64,000 nucleotides of DNA from Albugo candida (lineage: Eukaryota > Oomycota > Peronosporomycetes > Albuginales), in NCBI GenBank assembly GCA_040437565.1, contig JBDOQK010000037.1, positions 294,176 through 358,175 on the forward strand, given 5' to 3'. Shown piece after piece: positions 46,041-57,769 of the stretch. Position numbers and translations under genes: made by a program. The notes under the pieces are model-generated. The model ran no database searches, was not told where the DNA came from, and was given only the letters and a program-made list of their open reading frames with translations. How positions within the stretch are numbered: the first letter of the stretch is position 1; each line of letters opens with the position of its first letter.

Positions 46041-46657
46041 TTGAACTTGATGCAGGACGCAACCTGCAACTCCTGGCATTACGTACAGAAGAATATGCAC
46101 TGAGATGCACAAGTTCATGGTTGTGAGTACTATGATCTATCTCCAAACGACAAGCCCCTGGTCCCTGCACTTTGAAGTGAATTGGAAAGGACAGTTAAAA
46201 CATTTATGGCTTCGTTTCCTTCCGTTTTCGGGGCGATCTGTGTCGTGATGACTACCAGCATGCTCGCACTTCGTTCTCAGGACGGTTTCAGACTTTTCTG
46301 GATCGTGCAACGTTAACTGGAAAGCCGTTAGAGAGTGCCGCAGCTCTAATTGCTTGTTCACCATCCTCGAGAGAGATCCACGTCAAGTACAGGAGGCTTG
46401 TGATAGACATTTTGCGGGAAGGTTGATGATTGACGGTATATTTCGATGTCAAAACACCCACCGACTTTATAAATTTGGTGATTCATGATTGATTAAAACG
46501 ATCAAGCGTGATTGACTAAGATATCAAAAATGATGAAATACGATTGGTTAAAAAAATGCTTGGGGTGAGTTAAGTAAAAAGCGAGGGTGACTTAAGCAAT
46601 TTCCTTTTTATATTTGCAATTTTAATTGACGATGCGCTTCCTTCCCAAAAAAAAACT

Positions 46658-47660
46658 ATGACCACTCAAACTCTGGAAACTAAAACCTTATCTATTGAGG
46701 ATAGAAGCCGTCTGGTCGGAATGAAATTGGCTGGTCAGAAACTCCTTTGATTGCAACACATTTCGGAATCAGTCAGAGAAGTTCATCGCACTGTAAAGCA
46801 CAGCCGCAATGAATCCAGTGTTATTCCCAAAAAAAGCCCAGGACGACCAAAGAAACTTGATTGAAGGGATGTTACACACGTGGTCCGCAAATCAAGGAAG
46901 ATCGGCGGCCAACACTTCACGACATCACCAACAAAATGACTGTCCAAGTCAGCCCGTCAACAACAAGAAGGTGACTTCATGGAACTAGATATCTCGCGTA
47001 GCGCCCAAGAAGCCATTTTTAAGTGCAAAGCATATTGTCTGTAGATTGGACTTTGAACGGAAACACAAAAGTGCAACTATGCAGTTCTGGAATTCGGTCT
47101 GCCGGACAGATGAAGCCAGCTTTAAAATCGGCAAGTATTTCTGCAAGTCGCTTGTCTGGAGAACAGCCTATGAAGGTACAATCTAGACGGTCTAGCGCCC
47201 TATTTCAGATCAAGGCGCTATTCAGTGATGGTCTGGGGTGTATTTCAAGGAAAAAAGAAGAGTCGATTGATCCGCATGGGTCGGAATCGGCAGACAGCAG
47301 TTGACTTTGTTGAAAAAGTCTATGGTATTGAGTTGGGATGATTTAGGCTGAGATCAAAGTCCAGTTTTAATGCGCTTCAATCCATCGAATCAATACCCCT
47401 AAGAAAGGATGGATGAAAGAGGCATTGCAAAGTTTAATTGGCCATCAAAATCCCAGACCTGAACCCAATCGAACATGTGTGGCCGAGACTCAAAGATCAG
47501 ATCCAGAAGCTTCTCATGGCATAAAATGAAGAAGAATTGTGGCATCAAATTCAAGATGTTTGGTCCAAGATAGATGAAGATTGGTTGCAAAGTTTGGTCG
47601 ACACCCTCCAAGGCAGAACTAAGGCAGTTCTTGCTTCAGATGTGGATCAACTCATTGGTA
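46658..47660 (+). pseudogene. Tc1-like transposase relic
   Basis: Decayed plus-strand coding sequence with stops and frame changes. Recognisable parts are the N-terminal HTH region (LSIEDRSRLVGMKLAGQ, SPGRPKKLD), a mid region with VMVWGVFQGKKKS (about 47230), and the hallmark IPDLNPIEHVWPRLKDQI near 47455 close to the last catalytic acid, followed by a helical C-terminus. The beginning is also present at 45657-45940 as a false-gap duplicate. A TAGGGTGCTGTACTGTA stretch at 47863-47879 may be the right terminus and pairs loosely with TACAGTACCCTA at 44919-44930. Confidence 0.75.
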
Positions 47661-47929
47661 GCATTTCCCATACTCCAACATTAATAAAATGTCTAAAATT
47701 TAATCTATACCAATTATTTTTGGGAAAACACTTCTTCATATGCATTAGAACAAGTATTGAAAGTTTGAGAGGCATTGAGCTGAAGATGGTTGTGTAAATG
47801 TGGCTGAAGTGCGCTTGGTTGTATCTAAAAAACGTGGATGAAAAAAACGACAATCTTTCTGGTAGGGTGCTGTACTGTATTGCAGTAGCCTCAACCAGCA
47901 CGAGACTTCGTCTATCGTGCAGATGATAA

Positions 47930-50900
47930 AAGTTGTAGAATGGTCCGAAAGTACCGTCTTTTTCGAATCGGTGTGCGCAACACTAGGCTGGAAATGGCCA
48001 TCCAGATAGGACTAGGATTCGAGTTGCACTTGCATTTCCACTTGCCTGTGTCGTACCCGCAGCAATAATCCTCGACTTCTGAAAAATACACCGAATGATT
48101 CTTGCGTTGCGAGTTGATCCAGCAATTTAGCAAGCCAAACGCGTTGGTCTTGATCGTGACACTGCCTTCGAAAGTACCGAACGTGCGCACTAAACGTGGT
48201 ATAAATCACGGAAAGTGCTGGAACTATCGAAGTTACTGATCGTTTATCGAACAAACGACAATTCCGATCGTTCCAGACGAAGTGCAGCGTCACCGCTAGC
48301 AATACAAACCATAAATCGGATAAAATTTGTTGATCATTCTTCCAAGCTGACCGTAGTGCTGGCAAAATTGCACATGCAATATGCGTCCAACGTGGTCGGG
48401 ATGAGAAGAATTGATCCCAACAAGGGAATAATTTCCATCATAATTGTGCCGTGTGATCGCAGTCGAGAAGTAGATGTTGATCGAATCCCACTTCCCCAAA
48501 CAATGGCTGCGTGAATAATATAATGTCGTGATTAATATCCTCCAAAAATCAGAAACGAGATTGAACTGACAACATACGAGGCCATACGAAACTGTAAATC
48601 TTCTAGAATCGGTAAGACATGTTTTTGAAGATGCCGTGATGTAGCCATAAATGTTCCAACGCGTCCCGAATCCAGTACGTCCAATCTCTCCCGTGATGAC
48701 CAAATGTGTCAACATCGGATGACTCTTGGTTGGTTCGGGAAGTTTCGAGCGATATGTGAGAGTTGACACTTGTTTCTGGTTGTATCCAAGTGATGAGAGC
48801 GGTCGTCGAGTGGATACGCTGTAGTATCTGAGTAACTTCATAGTAAAGTCGACTCAATAACTTTTTCTTCAGCCATATCCGACGTGCTCACCTCTTCGTC
48901 GTTGTAATATATGTCGATGGAATCGTTCGTTGGCCATGTGTCGTTTTCTCGAAAATAGTCTTGTGGACTTCGGATGTCGAAAAGTGTGGCAAATTATTTT
49001 CGAAACTTCCAATGTGGCTCGTCGACCATGCCAAGATTGTATCAGACGTTTTGAGTACTCGGGTTACGAGTAGCAGCTTCATCATGTAATTCTTGGTCGC
49101 AGTGAAACCACATCGATTGCTCCATGTAGTACTGACGGTGTTGTAGAACATTTAGATCTAATATTGTAATGCTCCAATCCATCTGATGCCACAATTTGAA
49201 CGCGTTCTCCCACCAACAAGACGTTCTATCCCATTGAATCATTTTCTCATGACTATGTGGTGCGATGGTGAATATGTCCTTCGGCCTGTGTGGGCCAAAC
49301 GGAGGTTGGACAAGTCGCAATAATTCCGTCTAAGCAGTTGTCCGATTCTCTGGGATGATTGTCGACGCATCAGGTGAGAGCTGCTGAATGAACTAAAGAC
49401 GTTGTAGCTTCAGTCGTACCAGCAAAAAGGAGCTTGTAGTCCACAATTTTGTCAACGAAGATGTAAGAATTCTTTGACGAGTAGATAAACGTGTTTCGAG
49501 TCTATTTTGTGTTTCGGGATAAGCACAAATCGATCTAGCATAGAGTGCCACCATCGAACAGTCTCTGCTGGTATGTCCACGTGCATCGTGTAGTGCCACA
49601 GGCGTGATGATTCATCGTCTGCGCAACGAGTAGACAACCACGGACAGTTCGTGCACGTCGAAACCATACACCAAATCCATCAGCAAAACGCTTGTCGAGA
49701 GTTGAGATAACCATCGAATGAGTCGGTGTCTGACGGAACGGAATACCCAAGTACTTGACCGAATCCTCCGGGCCCGGTATGGTCAAATTGGGAATACGAA
49801 GACACGGCATGGTAAGATTCATCGAGAGCAAGGGTGATTAGCTTAGCACAAAATCCATCGCAATACACTTGAACGAGTTCGAGTTGCGTCAAAACACCAT
49901 TTGGTGTCTCTGAAGCAATGTCGAATCGTCCGCAAAAAATAATCCAGTTGCGACAGTCGTGCCATTAATTCAAATGCCATGTTCTTCATGTTGNNNNNNN
50001 NNNNNNNNNNNNNNNNNNNNNNNNNNNNNNNNNNNNNNNNNNNNNNNNNNNNNNNNNNNNNNNNNNNNNNNNNNNNNNNNNNNNNNNNNNNNNGAGAAGA
50101 ACTACTCCGCATGTGCTTGATCGCTTCCGCCATCTCGGTCGTACTTAAGCGAGTTGAGAGACGGTCTTGCTCTGCTGAGGCAAGGGAAACTTGAATCGAA
50201 TCGAGTAACTTTTTTTGCTTTCTGTCACATGGAGCATTTGAGTCGGTCACTGAGCTATAAAGAGAGCCCATGACTCCACCCCAATGATCTCTGAATTCGT
50301 CAATAATCTCCCTCGGGTTCGATGTCACGGTACCACATTTTTTGATGACATTTTCGATCGGCACGCGACGACAAGAACAATCCGGAAGGCGAAAAAAAAT
50401 GCTTGGAAGAGATCTACATATGCTTCACGTGATGGTCAAAGCTCTGATTTTTGTTGTATTTAGCATTGTTTTCAATCGAAATTCTGAATTGTTCGAGACT
50501 CGATTCGTAAAAATACCGTGACTCATTGGTGTCGTGGATGCGATATCGAGCTGCTGCGACTTCCAAAACACGCTGGCTAGACACAACATCACGTCGTTTA
50601 TCTTGTGCAACTTTTTTTTAATGCTTTGGAGCTGTTTCTTGATTTCGTCTACCAACTTTCCCACTTTTTTCCGGGATTCGAAGTTGTCCGTAACTGTCCG
50701 AGCACCAAATTCGCTTCCAATTTGATTGCTTCGACAACTTTAGGATATACAAATAGTTGTAATGAACATTTCCAATATACTCGATCCGGAGATTGGGTTG
50801 GATTTGCAAAAGTTACTTTTTGTACTAGATGATCTCCCGCATGTCTTGTACCGTATTGAAAATAGCTTGTCGAATTATATCCAAAAGCGTTTTGAACATA

Positions 50901-51600
50901 GGATATCAGTGCCAGGAACATGGTCGATTTGACTCGTGAGTATAGCTATTATCATTATAGGATGCCTATAATCATGTAGCTCAGTGAATTTCTTGGCTAG
51001 ATTAAGGCGGATATAAATTATGGGTCACCCAACTGCCATTACCATCGACTGCGTTCGTGTCGAATTGTTCCTCTCGAAGTATCGACAGCTGGATGGAGCG
51101 GGGTGTTGAAATCACCATATAGAAGATCTGTAGTGGCCGATTCGAGCTTTTTTTTGGGGGGGGGATAAGAGGAAAAAATTGCCGCGCTCCTGTGGCCTCG
51201 ATATCCTCTACGTCCTCAGCATATTCCGACATGCAGACGTAATTTAGTCGATTCTTGCGCGCTAATAATTATGTTCCTGTAAATATATTTTCAGTCGGAT
51301 GTTGAAATTTACAAACGTCTACTACACCCAACTGTGAAAGCCAATCCAAACACGTTGATCGATTTGGTTCGTGTCGTATTGTTCCGCTCGAAGCATCGAT
51401 AGCTGGATCGAGTGGTGTGCTGATTTAGTAAATAAGAGATGTGTTGCGGTCGATTCGAAAGTGTTGTACAGCAACAACTCATAAAATTACTCTTTCCTCG
51501 GCCTCGATCGGTGCATCGTGAATGAGAAGACTCAAAACCAATCACGATTGCGAATGCTTCGTTCGGTGATCTCTTTAGCTGCTGTATAACCGGGAGAGTG
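47930..51600 (-). mobile_element. Decayed LINE (non-LTR) retrotransposon, copy 1
   Basis: Minus strand. Pieces in order from 5': an APE-type endonuclease segment (TPLDPAIDASSGTIRHE near 51400; a second similar piece near 51060-51130 with GDFNTPLHPAVDTSRGTIRH), the linker region (DHLVQKVTFANPTQSPDRVYW near 50800), pre-RT (FRDHWGGVMGSLYSS near 50280), the late RT motif (RIPNLTIPGPEDSVKYLGIPF near 49770) and a C-terminal zinc/RNase-like part (LHFVWNDRNCRLF near 48250). The RT core is lost in the 100-N gap. Many stops make it dead. The endonuclease piece seems present twice, so it may be two fused copies. Confidence 0.85.
49994..50093. other. 100-N gap, probably a real gap inside LINE copy 1
   Basis: Unlike most other gaps, its flanks are not duplicates. 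Aligned to LINE copy 2 (61465 to about 62080), about 600 bp including the RT core appears to be missing here. Confidence 0.7.
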
Positions 51601-52003
51601 CGAAAGAAGGAGTGTCATCACACCGTCACTGCGATTTTGAGTCGGACGAAGAGAAGCACTGTTGTGGTCATTGACAAACATTTTGTGCTACGTTTTTGAG
51701 TGTAATAAAAACTGAAATGCCAGTTAGTTGTGATAGGACGTGATCAATAAAAAGATGACCACTTTTATGATTCCCATTGACATTCACCGTGAGTGCTGAT
51801 ATATTGATCCACGTTGAAATAATCGAGGAGCCCTTAGCATTCACGATGAAGTCGACAAGTGCCAGTGATCAACTTTGCTTCACCATCTTAAATCGAGAGG
51901 TGTAGTGTTTATAGATCTTTCCGGAAAAAAGTAAGTTTTCAGGGAAAGCTCGTCGATGTCACCACATACAACCCCTCGCCATTTACCTCCCATCCACTAG
52001 TGT
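51601..52003. other. Unassigned spacer before copia element 2
   Basis: No gene recognised. It may contain the eroded 5' end of LINE copy 1. Confidence 0.3.
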
Positions 52004-52147
52004 TGAAAGAACTTAAGAATGTGTTTTAGGTTTCTAGTCGCACTTGGAGCTTAGTTTATACGGCTGGTTAGAATTTTAATTTTCTAAAAATAAAACCTCA
52101 GTTTTGGCAATTCCCTGGAACACCGCATCTTCGCTCACCTTCCAACA
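52004..52147 (+). repeat. 5' LTR of copia element 2
   Basis: Pairs with 55220-55365; shared TGTTTTAGGTTTCTAGTCGC and CACCGCATCTTCGCTCACC. Confidence 0.9.
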
Positions 52148-52161
52148 GGTTATGAGCCCAA
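52148..52161 (+). other. Primer binding site of copia element 2
   Basis: GGTTATGAGCCCAA directly after the LTR, identical to the site in element 1 and complementary to the initiator Met-tRNA anticodon arm. Confidence 0.75.
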
Positions 52162-52226
52162 CCAAGATTCCACCAGCCAAGACCATGGAAGAATCCGACG
52201 GATCAGATGAGTCGAAGATGGACTGA

Positions 52227-55200
52227 ATGATAATGATACCGGAGAAACTCGGAAATCGACTGGACAAGTTCGAAACAGGGGCGGAGCGTCGGATCGCCCG
52301 TACCAGCACCACCCGTGCGAGCGGAAAGCTTATTTGCTGGGCCGCGCAAGCAAAGACAGGGCTGGACAATGTCATCCCCGGATGTGAAACCAATGCAGCA
52401 TCGTGGAAGCGGGATGAGGAGAAGCTTTGTCCATGCCATGCAACATAATTCGCTGGACGGGCTCAACCGAGTGAGATTCCCGGCAATAAGGGATATGAAG
52501 CTCGTCATTCAGCCATTAGACGGGAAAGAGACATACTCAGGACTTGGAGCGCCGTTTACCTAATGGGGCTTTCGTTTCTTGCGGCAGCTATCGCACGTCC
52601 AGCAAGCATCCGACGGAATTTGGAGTGTGGAGGTGAAGCTGGACTGCCTAGGACGGCATCTGAGCGGAAAGGCGCTCACTTCTTACGAGCAGCAAGTCCC
52701 CCAATGGATGACTCAGTTCTTTAGCATTGAAGAAGTGATGGACCGGATCAACGAAGTATTCCGGCCCAACATCACCAGGACGCAGGCAACACGCCTTTTT
52801 ACGGCAAAAAAAACCGACTGGATATTCTTGGAGTGAGTATTTTTGTTCTTGTCGGCACTCAGTGAAGCAGTCGGTGGAGCCGATGATATGATCCTGGAAA
52901 GCGTTATTAAGTACTAAAAGCCTGATTTCAAACCAGCTTTGATGGCCCGTGTCAACATAATAAGAGAAAGCAGAAGAAGGCAAGCCAAGGAACTGTGTCA
53001 CTTTACCCAGCTTATGGATTCAGACACCATCAGTGATGCACCAAGAGAGTCAAAGAAGTTTTCTCGAGATCGATTCGGTGCGATAAGGGAATTCAAGCCG
53101 AAGAAGCGAATGAACTGCTTCAATTGCGGGAAAAGTGGACATATGAAAAGGGATTGCCGGAACGAGAGCTCCTCTAGCAGTGAAGACATCGTTTTAGGAG
53201 TTAAATGCAAAACTACTACGCTGGAACAAATGAAGAAAGTATGGATACTAGACCTGTGGAGCCAGCAGGCACCTTGTAACGGATGTGAGCATGTTACAGC
53301 ATCGTTAGGGAATTCAACGAATCATTCATACTTCCAAATGGGAAGGAAATGAAGCTGGGGTGGACAGTAGCGGCGAAGGTTATTTATCGTAACAGTCAAC
53401 GATTTACCGAGGAATGTTCTATTGAACGATGTGCAACATTCAGAACACCTCCCTTGAAACATTGTCTCTTATGAAAAGTTGGAGGCAAAAGGATGCAAAT
53501 TGGCGTATCAAGCAGATGGATAGAGAGTAGTCCGATGTACTTCTGATGGTGCGATCGTGTTCGAAGTAAATATGGTCAAAAAAGTTCTCGTTATCGAGAC
53601 AGAAGGTCGAGAACGCGTATTCAGTGTTCTGGATATACTCGCTTCAATTGAGTCCGAGGATGACTCAAACAAGCAGACGGGAAGTCTTCTACACTTCCAT
53701 CAACGATTTTGTCATCTGAACTACGATACTATTGAGCGTATAGCAAAGATTCCGAAATCAGGGATCGAGATTGATGACCATCGGCGATTGAAATGCCTTA
53801 CTTGCGCGGAAAGCAAGCAAACAAAGAACAGACAGTCTCGGGAAGATACCGGTACAAACTCACCAACGGAACGAATTGATGGAGTAATATGCAGTGATTT
53901 GAAGGGTCCGATCACGCCTCAAGACCGACGTCGAAATCGATATTTGGTCAGTTTTATCGACTNNNNNNNNNNNNNNNNNNNNNNNNNNNNNNNNNNNNNN
54001 NNNNNNNNNNNNNNNNNNNNNNNNNNNNNNNNNNNNNNNNNNNNNNNNNNNNNNNNNNNNNNGACGGCTATGGAGTCACCTGTTGCATGAGAAGCTTAGC
54101 GATGCAGGTTTCAAACAAAGTCTAACAGGCTCATGTTTATATCACGACCAGGACACAAATGGAATTACGGTTTTGGGGGTAAATGTCGACGATATAATGA
54201 TAACGGGGACAAGTTTTTCGAGAATTGAGTCGACATTTGATAGTCTTTCAAGTCTTCCAATCAAGAATCTCGGACCCGTCAGCAAGCTTTTGGGCATGCG
54301 AGCTCGCTACAGCGATGAAGATGGATATTATTTGTATCAGGAACCGTCTATTTGAGAATTAATAACGAAAATGGGAATGGATGAAGCGCATTCGGTTCTC
54401 ACGCCTATCGATCAAGACTACACTGTATGTACAAGATCAAACTCAGACTGCTTGGAGATAAGTTCAGCCAAGAAGCCAAGTATCAAGAAGTTCCAGTCTT
54501 TGGCGGGCAGCCTTTTGTGCTTTGCACGCTGCACGCGTCCAGACATCAGATTCGCTGTGCATAAGCTGAGGAGACGTACTCATGCACCGACAACAGCCGA
54601 TTGGGCGTTAGGTGTCAGTGTGATGAAGGATCTCAAGAGTACTAAAAGTCTGGAGCTCTATTTGGGTGGTGAAGTATGCACAAATGCCAGAGAAGTCACT
54701 CTGGAAGCAGTTTCAGATGCTAATTACGTAGCAGATGATGAAACGAGAAGGAGCATATCTGCTACAGCATTCACTTTGAATGGAATGACGATAAGCTGGT
54801 CATGCAAGAAGCAGCACTCAGTGGCATTATCGACGATGAAAGCAGAGTTTGTAGCAGCATCAAATGCATCGCAGGAATTACTTGGAGCAAGGAAATTATT
54901 CAGCCAGTTAAAAGTCAAGTGAAGGAGCCAATGATCTTGTGGATGGATAACCAGGCGGCTATCAGTCAATTTCTCAACGAAGCTATTTCAATCAAGGCTA
55001 AACATATCGACGTCCGACTAAAATTCGTCAGAGCTAACATGGTCAGAAAAATTATCGCACCAAGGTACGTACATGCGTCGAAGATGATGGCCGACTTGAA
55101 GACGAAGGCGTTTCCGACGCCAAGATTTCTTCATCTAAGGGAGTTATGGCACTTAAGGGATCGGACAATGCAAGTTGAAGATGACACAACTTCAAGTGCA

Positions 55201-55245
55201 ACCGGAAAGGAAGGAGTCTTGAAAGAACTTAACAATGTGTTTTAG
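52227..55245 (+). pseudogene. Copia gag-pol of element 2, broken
   Basis: Gag helices at 52440-52850 (QPLDGKETYSGLGAPF, FRPNITRTQATRLFTAKK), a CCHC knuckle at about 53110-53155 (CFNCGKSGHMKRDC), pre-integrase and integrase start at 53690-53960 (LHFHQRFCHLNYDTIERI, CLTCAESKQ, ICSDLKGPITPQDRRRNRY), RT end at 54150-54330 (GVNVDDIMITG, where YVDD has become NVDD), and RNase H at 54480-55110 with a frameshift near 54905 (RCTRPDIRFAVHKL, SDANYVADDETRRS, MDNQAAISQFLNEA, KHIDVRLKFVRA). Stops and frameshifts make it inactive. Confidence 0.9.
53963..54062. other. 100-N gap, real, inside copia element 2
   Basis: No duplicated flank. The integrase C-terminus and most of RT that should lie between 53962 and 54063 are missing, so more than 100 bp is likely absent. 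Confidence 0.7.
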
Positions 55246-55365
55246 GTTTCTAGTCGCACTTGGAACTTGGTTTAAACGATTGGTTAGGATTTTAATTTAA
55301 AAATAAATAAACCCTTAGTTTTGGCAAGTTTCCTGGAACACCGCATCTTCGCTCACCTGCCAACA
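55220..55365 (+). repeat. 3' LTR of copia element 2
   Basis: 146 bp, the partner of 52004-52147 with scattered differences. Confidence 0.9.
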
Positions 55366-56586
55366 GTTTGTACTGCGCACATTACACACTAAAGATAGTA
55401 CGGTGCACGACAGTCATACCATCAAAAGGTGAGTGCGGTGGCCAAATTCTAAAAATATATTATTTTATAGGGGTCACGTTACCTGCTTGGACCAATTCAT
55501 TATTATATAGGAGTCCCAATACCTGTTTGGACCAATTCAATAAGGGTATTGATATCCCGACAACTTTTTCTTAGATTACAACATCCCTAGTTGAATTATC
55601 ACTCTCACAACTTTTTCTTTTTTGCAAAATACATACATGATTTTACATTATTTAGTAATTACATCCATAGACACCATAAATTGTTGCTCCAACAGCTCCA
55701 ATCGAGAATTACTTGTGATTGGCTAATACACACACAACGTTTCATCCGTGATAGGCTATTACTTCTGACAATTTCCATTTGACACATAGCATTTGAGCAT
55801 CGGACAGGTGCAGCAATTGCGGAAAATCGGCCACAACGAGCGTTCTTGCGGAATTCCGGTTACATGGTTAGATTCAGAACAAGCTTTAGTAAAAAATTAG
55901 ATAATTTTCCTCGGAACAATTTTTTCATAATACATTTTATTTCCGGACGTTACTGCATAATAACTTTTTCATATTTACGACGCTTAATAGCTCAACAAAC
56001 TGTCGATGAATCGTCTATTAATGGTGAGTGTTTAGCTCAGTTGAAGGTATCTATATTACTAGATTAGCCTTAGACGTAAATGACTTCTATTAGTTAGAAA
56101 TGTAAACTTATTTATTTTTCAAAATAGTGATGGGAGTAATAATTTGAGTAGGCATGACGTAATCTAAATTAAAAATAAATGTAGTTTAAAAAAAGTTGTC
56201 GGGATATCGAAACCTTTATTATTGTTACAAAAAAACTGTGGCAGTAATAATTTTAGTAGGCATGATGTAATTTGAAGTGAAAAATAAAAATGTAATCAAA
56301 GAAAGAAGTTGTCGGGATATCAAAAATAGTTATCGGGATATCGATACCCGTCTAATAACTCACTTTAAATCTAGTAGAGAACTAGAAATAATCAGTAAAA
56401 CTACTGTGATAAAAAGCAGTGTAATAACTCACTATGCCCATTATAATCACTGCATGAAGAAAACTCCTTGTACTTTATATTTATTTTTAAATTTAGCAGA
56501 AATCTAGAAAAACGCTATAAATTTCAATATTGGAAAGTTGACCGGTATGAAATTCGTTAACAGCTGATAATTGTAACTTTCTATAA
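55366..56586. repeat. AT-rich region bounded by GATATCCCGACAAC inverted repeats
   Basis: GGGTATTGATATCCCGACAA at 55543-55562 (continuing ACTTTTTCTT) is matched in reverse complement at 56189-56216, 56301-56322 and 56329-56350. The right side also has a tandem duplication of about 110 bp (56136-56216 and 56244-56322). Left of it a 40-bp unit with TTGGACCAATTCA is repeated twice (55465-55504 and 55505-55540). No protein-coding sequence seen; this may be a MITE-like DNA element. Confidence 0.5.
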
Positions 56587-56631
56587 CTGAAATCAGTAAG
56601 TCACAAATTTTTTGTCATTCCAAAACCTGAT

Positions 56632-56731
56632 NNNNNNNNNNNNNNNNNNNNNNNNNNNNNNNNNNNNNNNNNNNNNNNNNNNNNNNNNNNNNNNNNNNNN
56701 NNNNNNNNNNNNNNNNNNNNNNNNNNNNNNN
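56632..56731. other. 100-N gap with duplicated flank (45 bp)
   Basis: Bases 56587-56631 recur at 56732-56776. Confidence 0.85.
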
Positions 56732-56818
56732 CTGAAATCAGTAAGTCACAAATTTTTTGTCATTCCAAAACCTGATGGGGGCATGAGAGTCTCAGATAGT
56801 AGACTCATGCCCTAATTT

Positions 56819-57226
56819 ATGGCCCTCGAATGGTTCCCGACAGGTCCGACGCCAAGGTATATATTCTCGCGAAAGGTAATATGCTTTCGTTTATGTTGCT
56901 TTGAGTTCTAATTTCTATATGTTACCTGTAGGGAAATATTGTGAGTTGCAGTACAGATCAGGTTGCACCTGGGATGGACGAAAGAGACGCAGGAACTTAT
57001 TTAAAATCCTCCGGTGCAGATCATGTGGCACCTGGGATGGAGGAAAGAGCCGCAGAAGCGTATCCGAAATCCTCCGGTGCAGATCATGTGGCACCTGGGA
57101 TGGAGGAGCGCAAAGAGTCACAGCCTGTATCGGTAAGTTTTATGTTGATCGAATTTGTTTTACCTCACGGCTTTTTTTCATTAGGTCCTTATCTTTGCAA
57201 TGGTGTACACTAGCACGCAGCATTAG
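56819..57226 (+). CDS. Small three-exon gene with 21-residue tandem repeats
   Basis: Exons 56819-56875, 56932-57132 and 57185-57226 join in frame across introns of 56 and 52 nt with GT...AG ends (GTAATA...CTGTAG, GTAAGT...CATTAG), giving 99 residues. The centre consists of three imperfect 63-bp repeats encoding DHVAPGMEERAAEAYPKSSG-like units, and the end is hydrophobic (VLIFAMVYTSTQH). No signal peptide and no recognised family. The intact frame across two introns in an otherwise decayed region is the main support. It might instead be an exon-like scrap of a repeat. Confidence 0.4.
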
Positions 57227-57769
57227 CGTGCGCAAGATGTCCATGCGACCAAGGGAAGCGCTTCCTATTCAAATTCTGTGTTTAAATTTGTATTATTTGT
57301 TATGTATAATGATATAATACACTGTATCAGATCAATCTTATCCGTTTAATTTTTAAACAAACCCTTCAAGCGCTTATCTTTTTTAATAAGTGTTTCTGCT
57401 CTTCTATATTTGTCTAAATAAATAAGATAAGAGTGTATGTCAGTTCATTTTTACCTTCTAAAGCTACAGCAGAAGACGTACCAGTTTGTGAGGATGTTAG
57501 AGCAGATAAATTTATGCAATTGTCAAGTTTCCCAAACTTTCGCGCGACATTCTTTTTTTGGTTATTAGATTAAAGTTCTCCTTTACGTGAAAAGGGAAGG
57601 TAAAGAGGATCGTGAACACGCGTTACTAGGACTAATATTATTTGCGGGGCGACATAAACGCGTACAGTCATTCAGTCTACATGTAGATAACAGTTTGAAA
57701 AGCTAATAAACAAAGAAATTAGGTTTTGCGGTTCTTAAATGATTAAATAAATTTATTTCTTTACAACAC
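57227..57769. other. AT-rich spacer before the TOP2 relic
   Basis: No gene recognised; AT-rich with stops in all frames. Confidence 0.3.

Larger units (their letters stand above)
52004..55365 (+). mobile_element. Degenerate copia LTR retrotransposon (element 2)
   Basis: LTRs at 52004-52147 (144 bp) and 55220-55365 (146 bp) start TGAAAGAACTTAA and end CCAACA. A Met-tRNA-type primer site follows the 5' LTR (52148-52161) and a purine tract GGAAAGGAAGGAG precedes the 3' LTR. Internal order is gag, zinc knuckle, pre-integrase, integrase, gap, RT, RNase H. Different LTR sequence and lower GC show it is a separate family from element 1. Flanking bases show no clear target-site duplication. Confidence 0.92.

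Noticed and set aside
45136-46364. Apparent tandem 901-bp duplication of the FAR1-like region
   Set aside because: The copies look identical and flank exactly 100 N like the other false gaps, so assembly redundancy is the better explanation.
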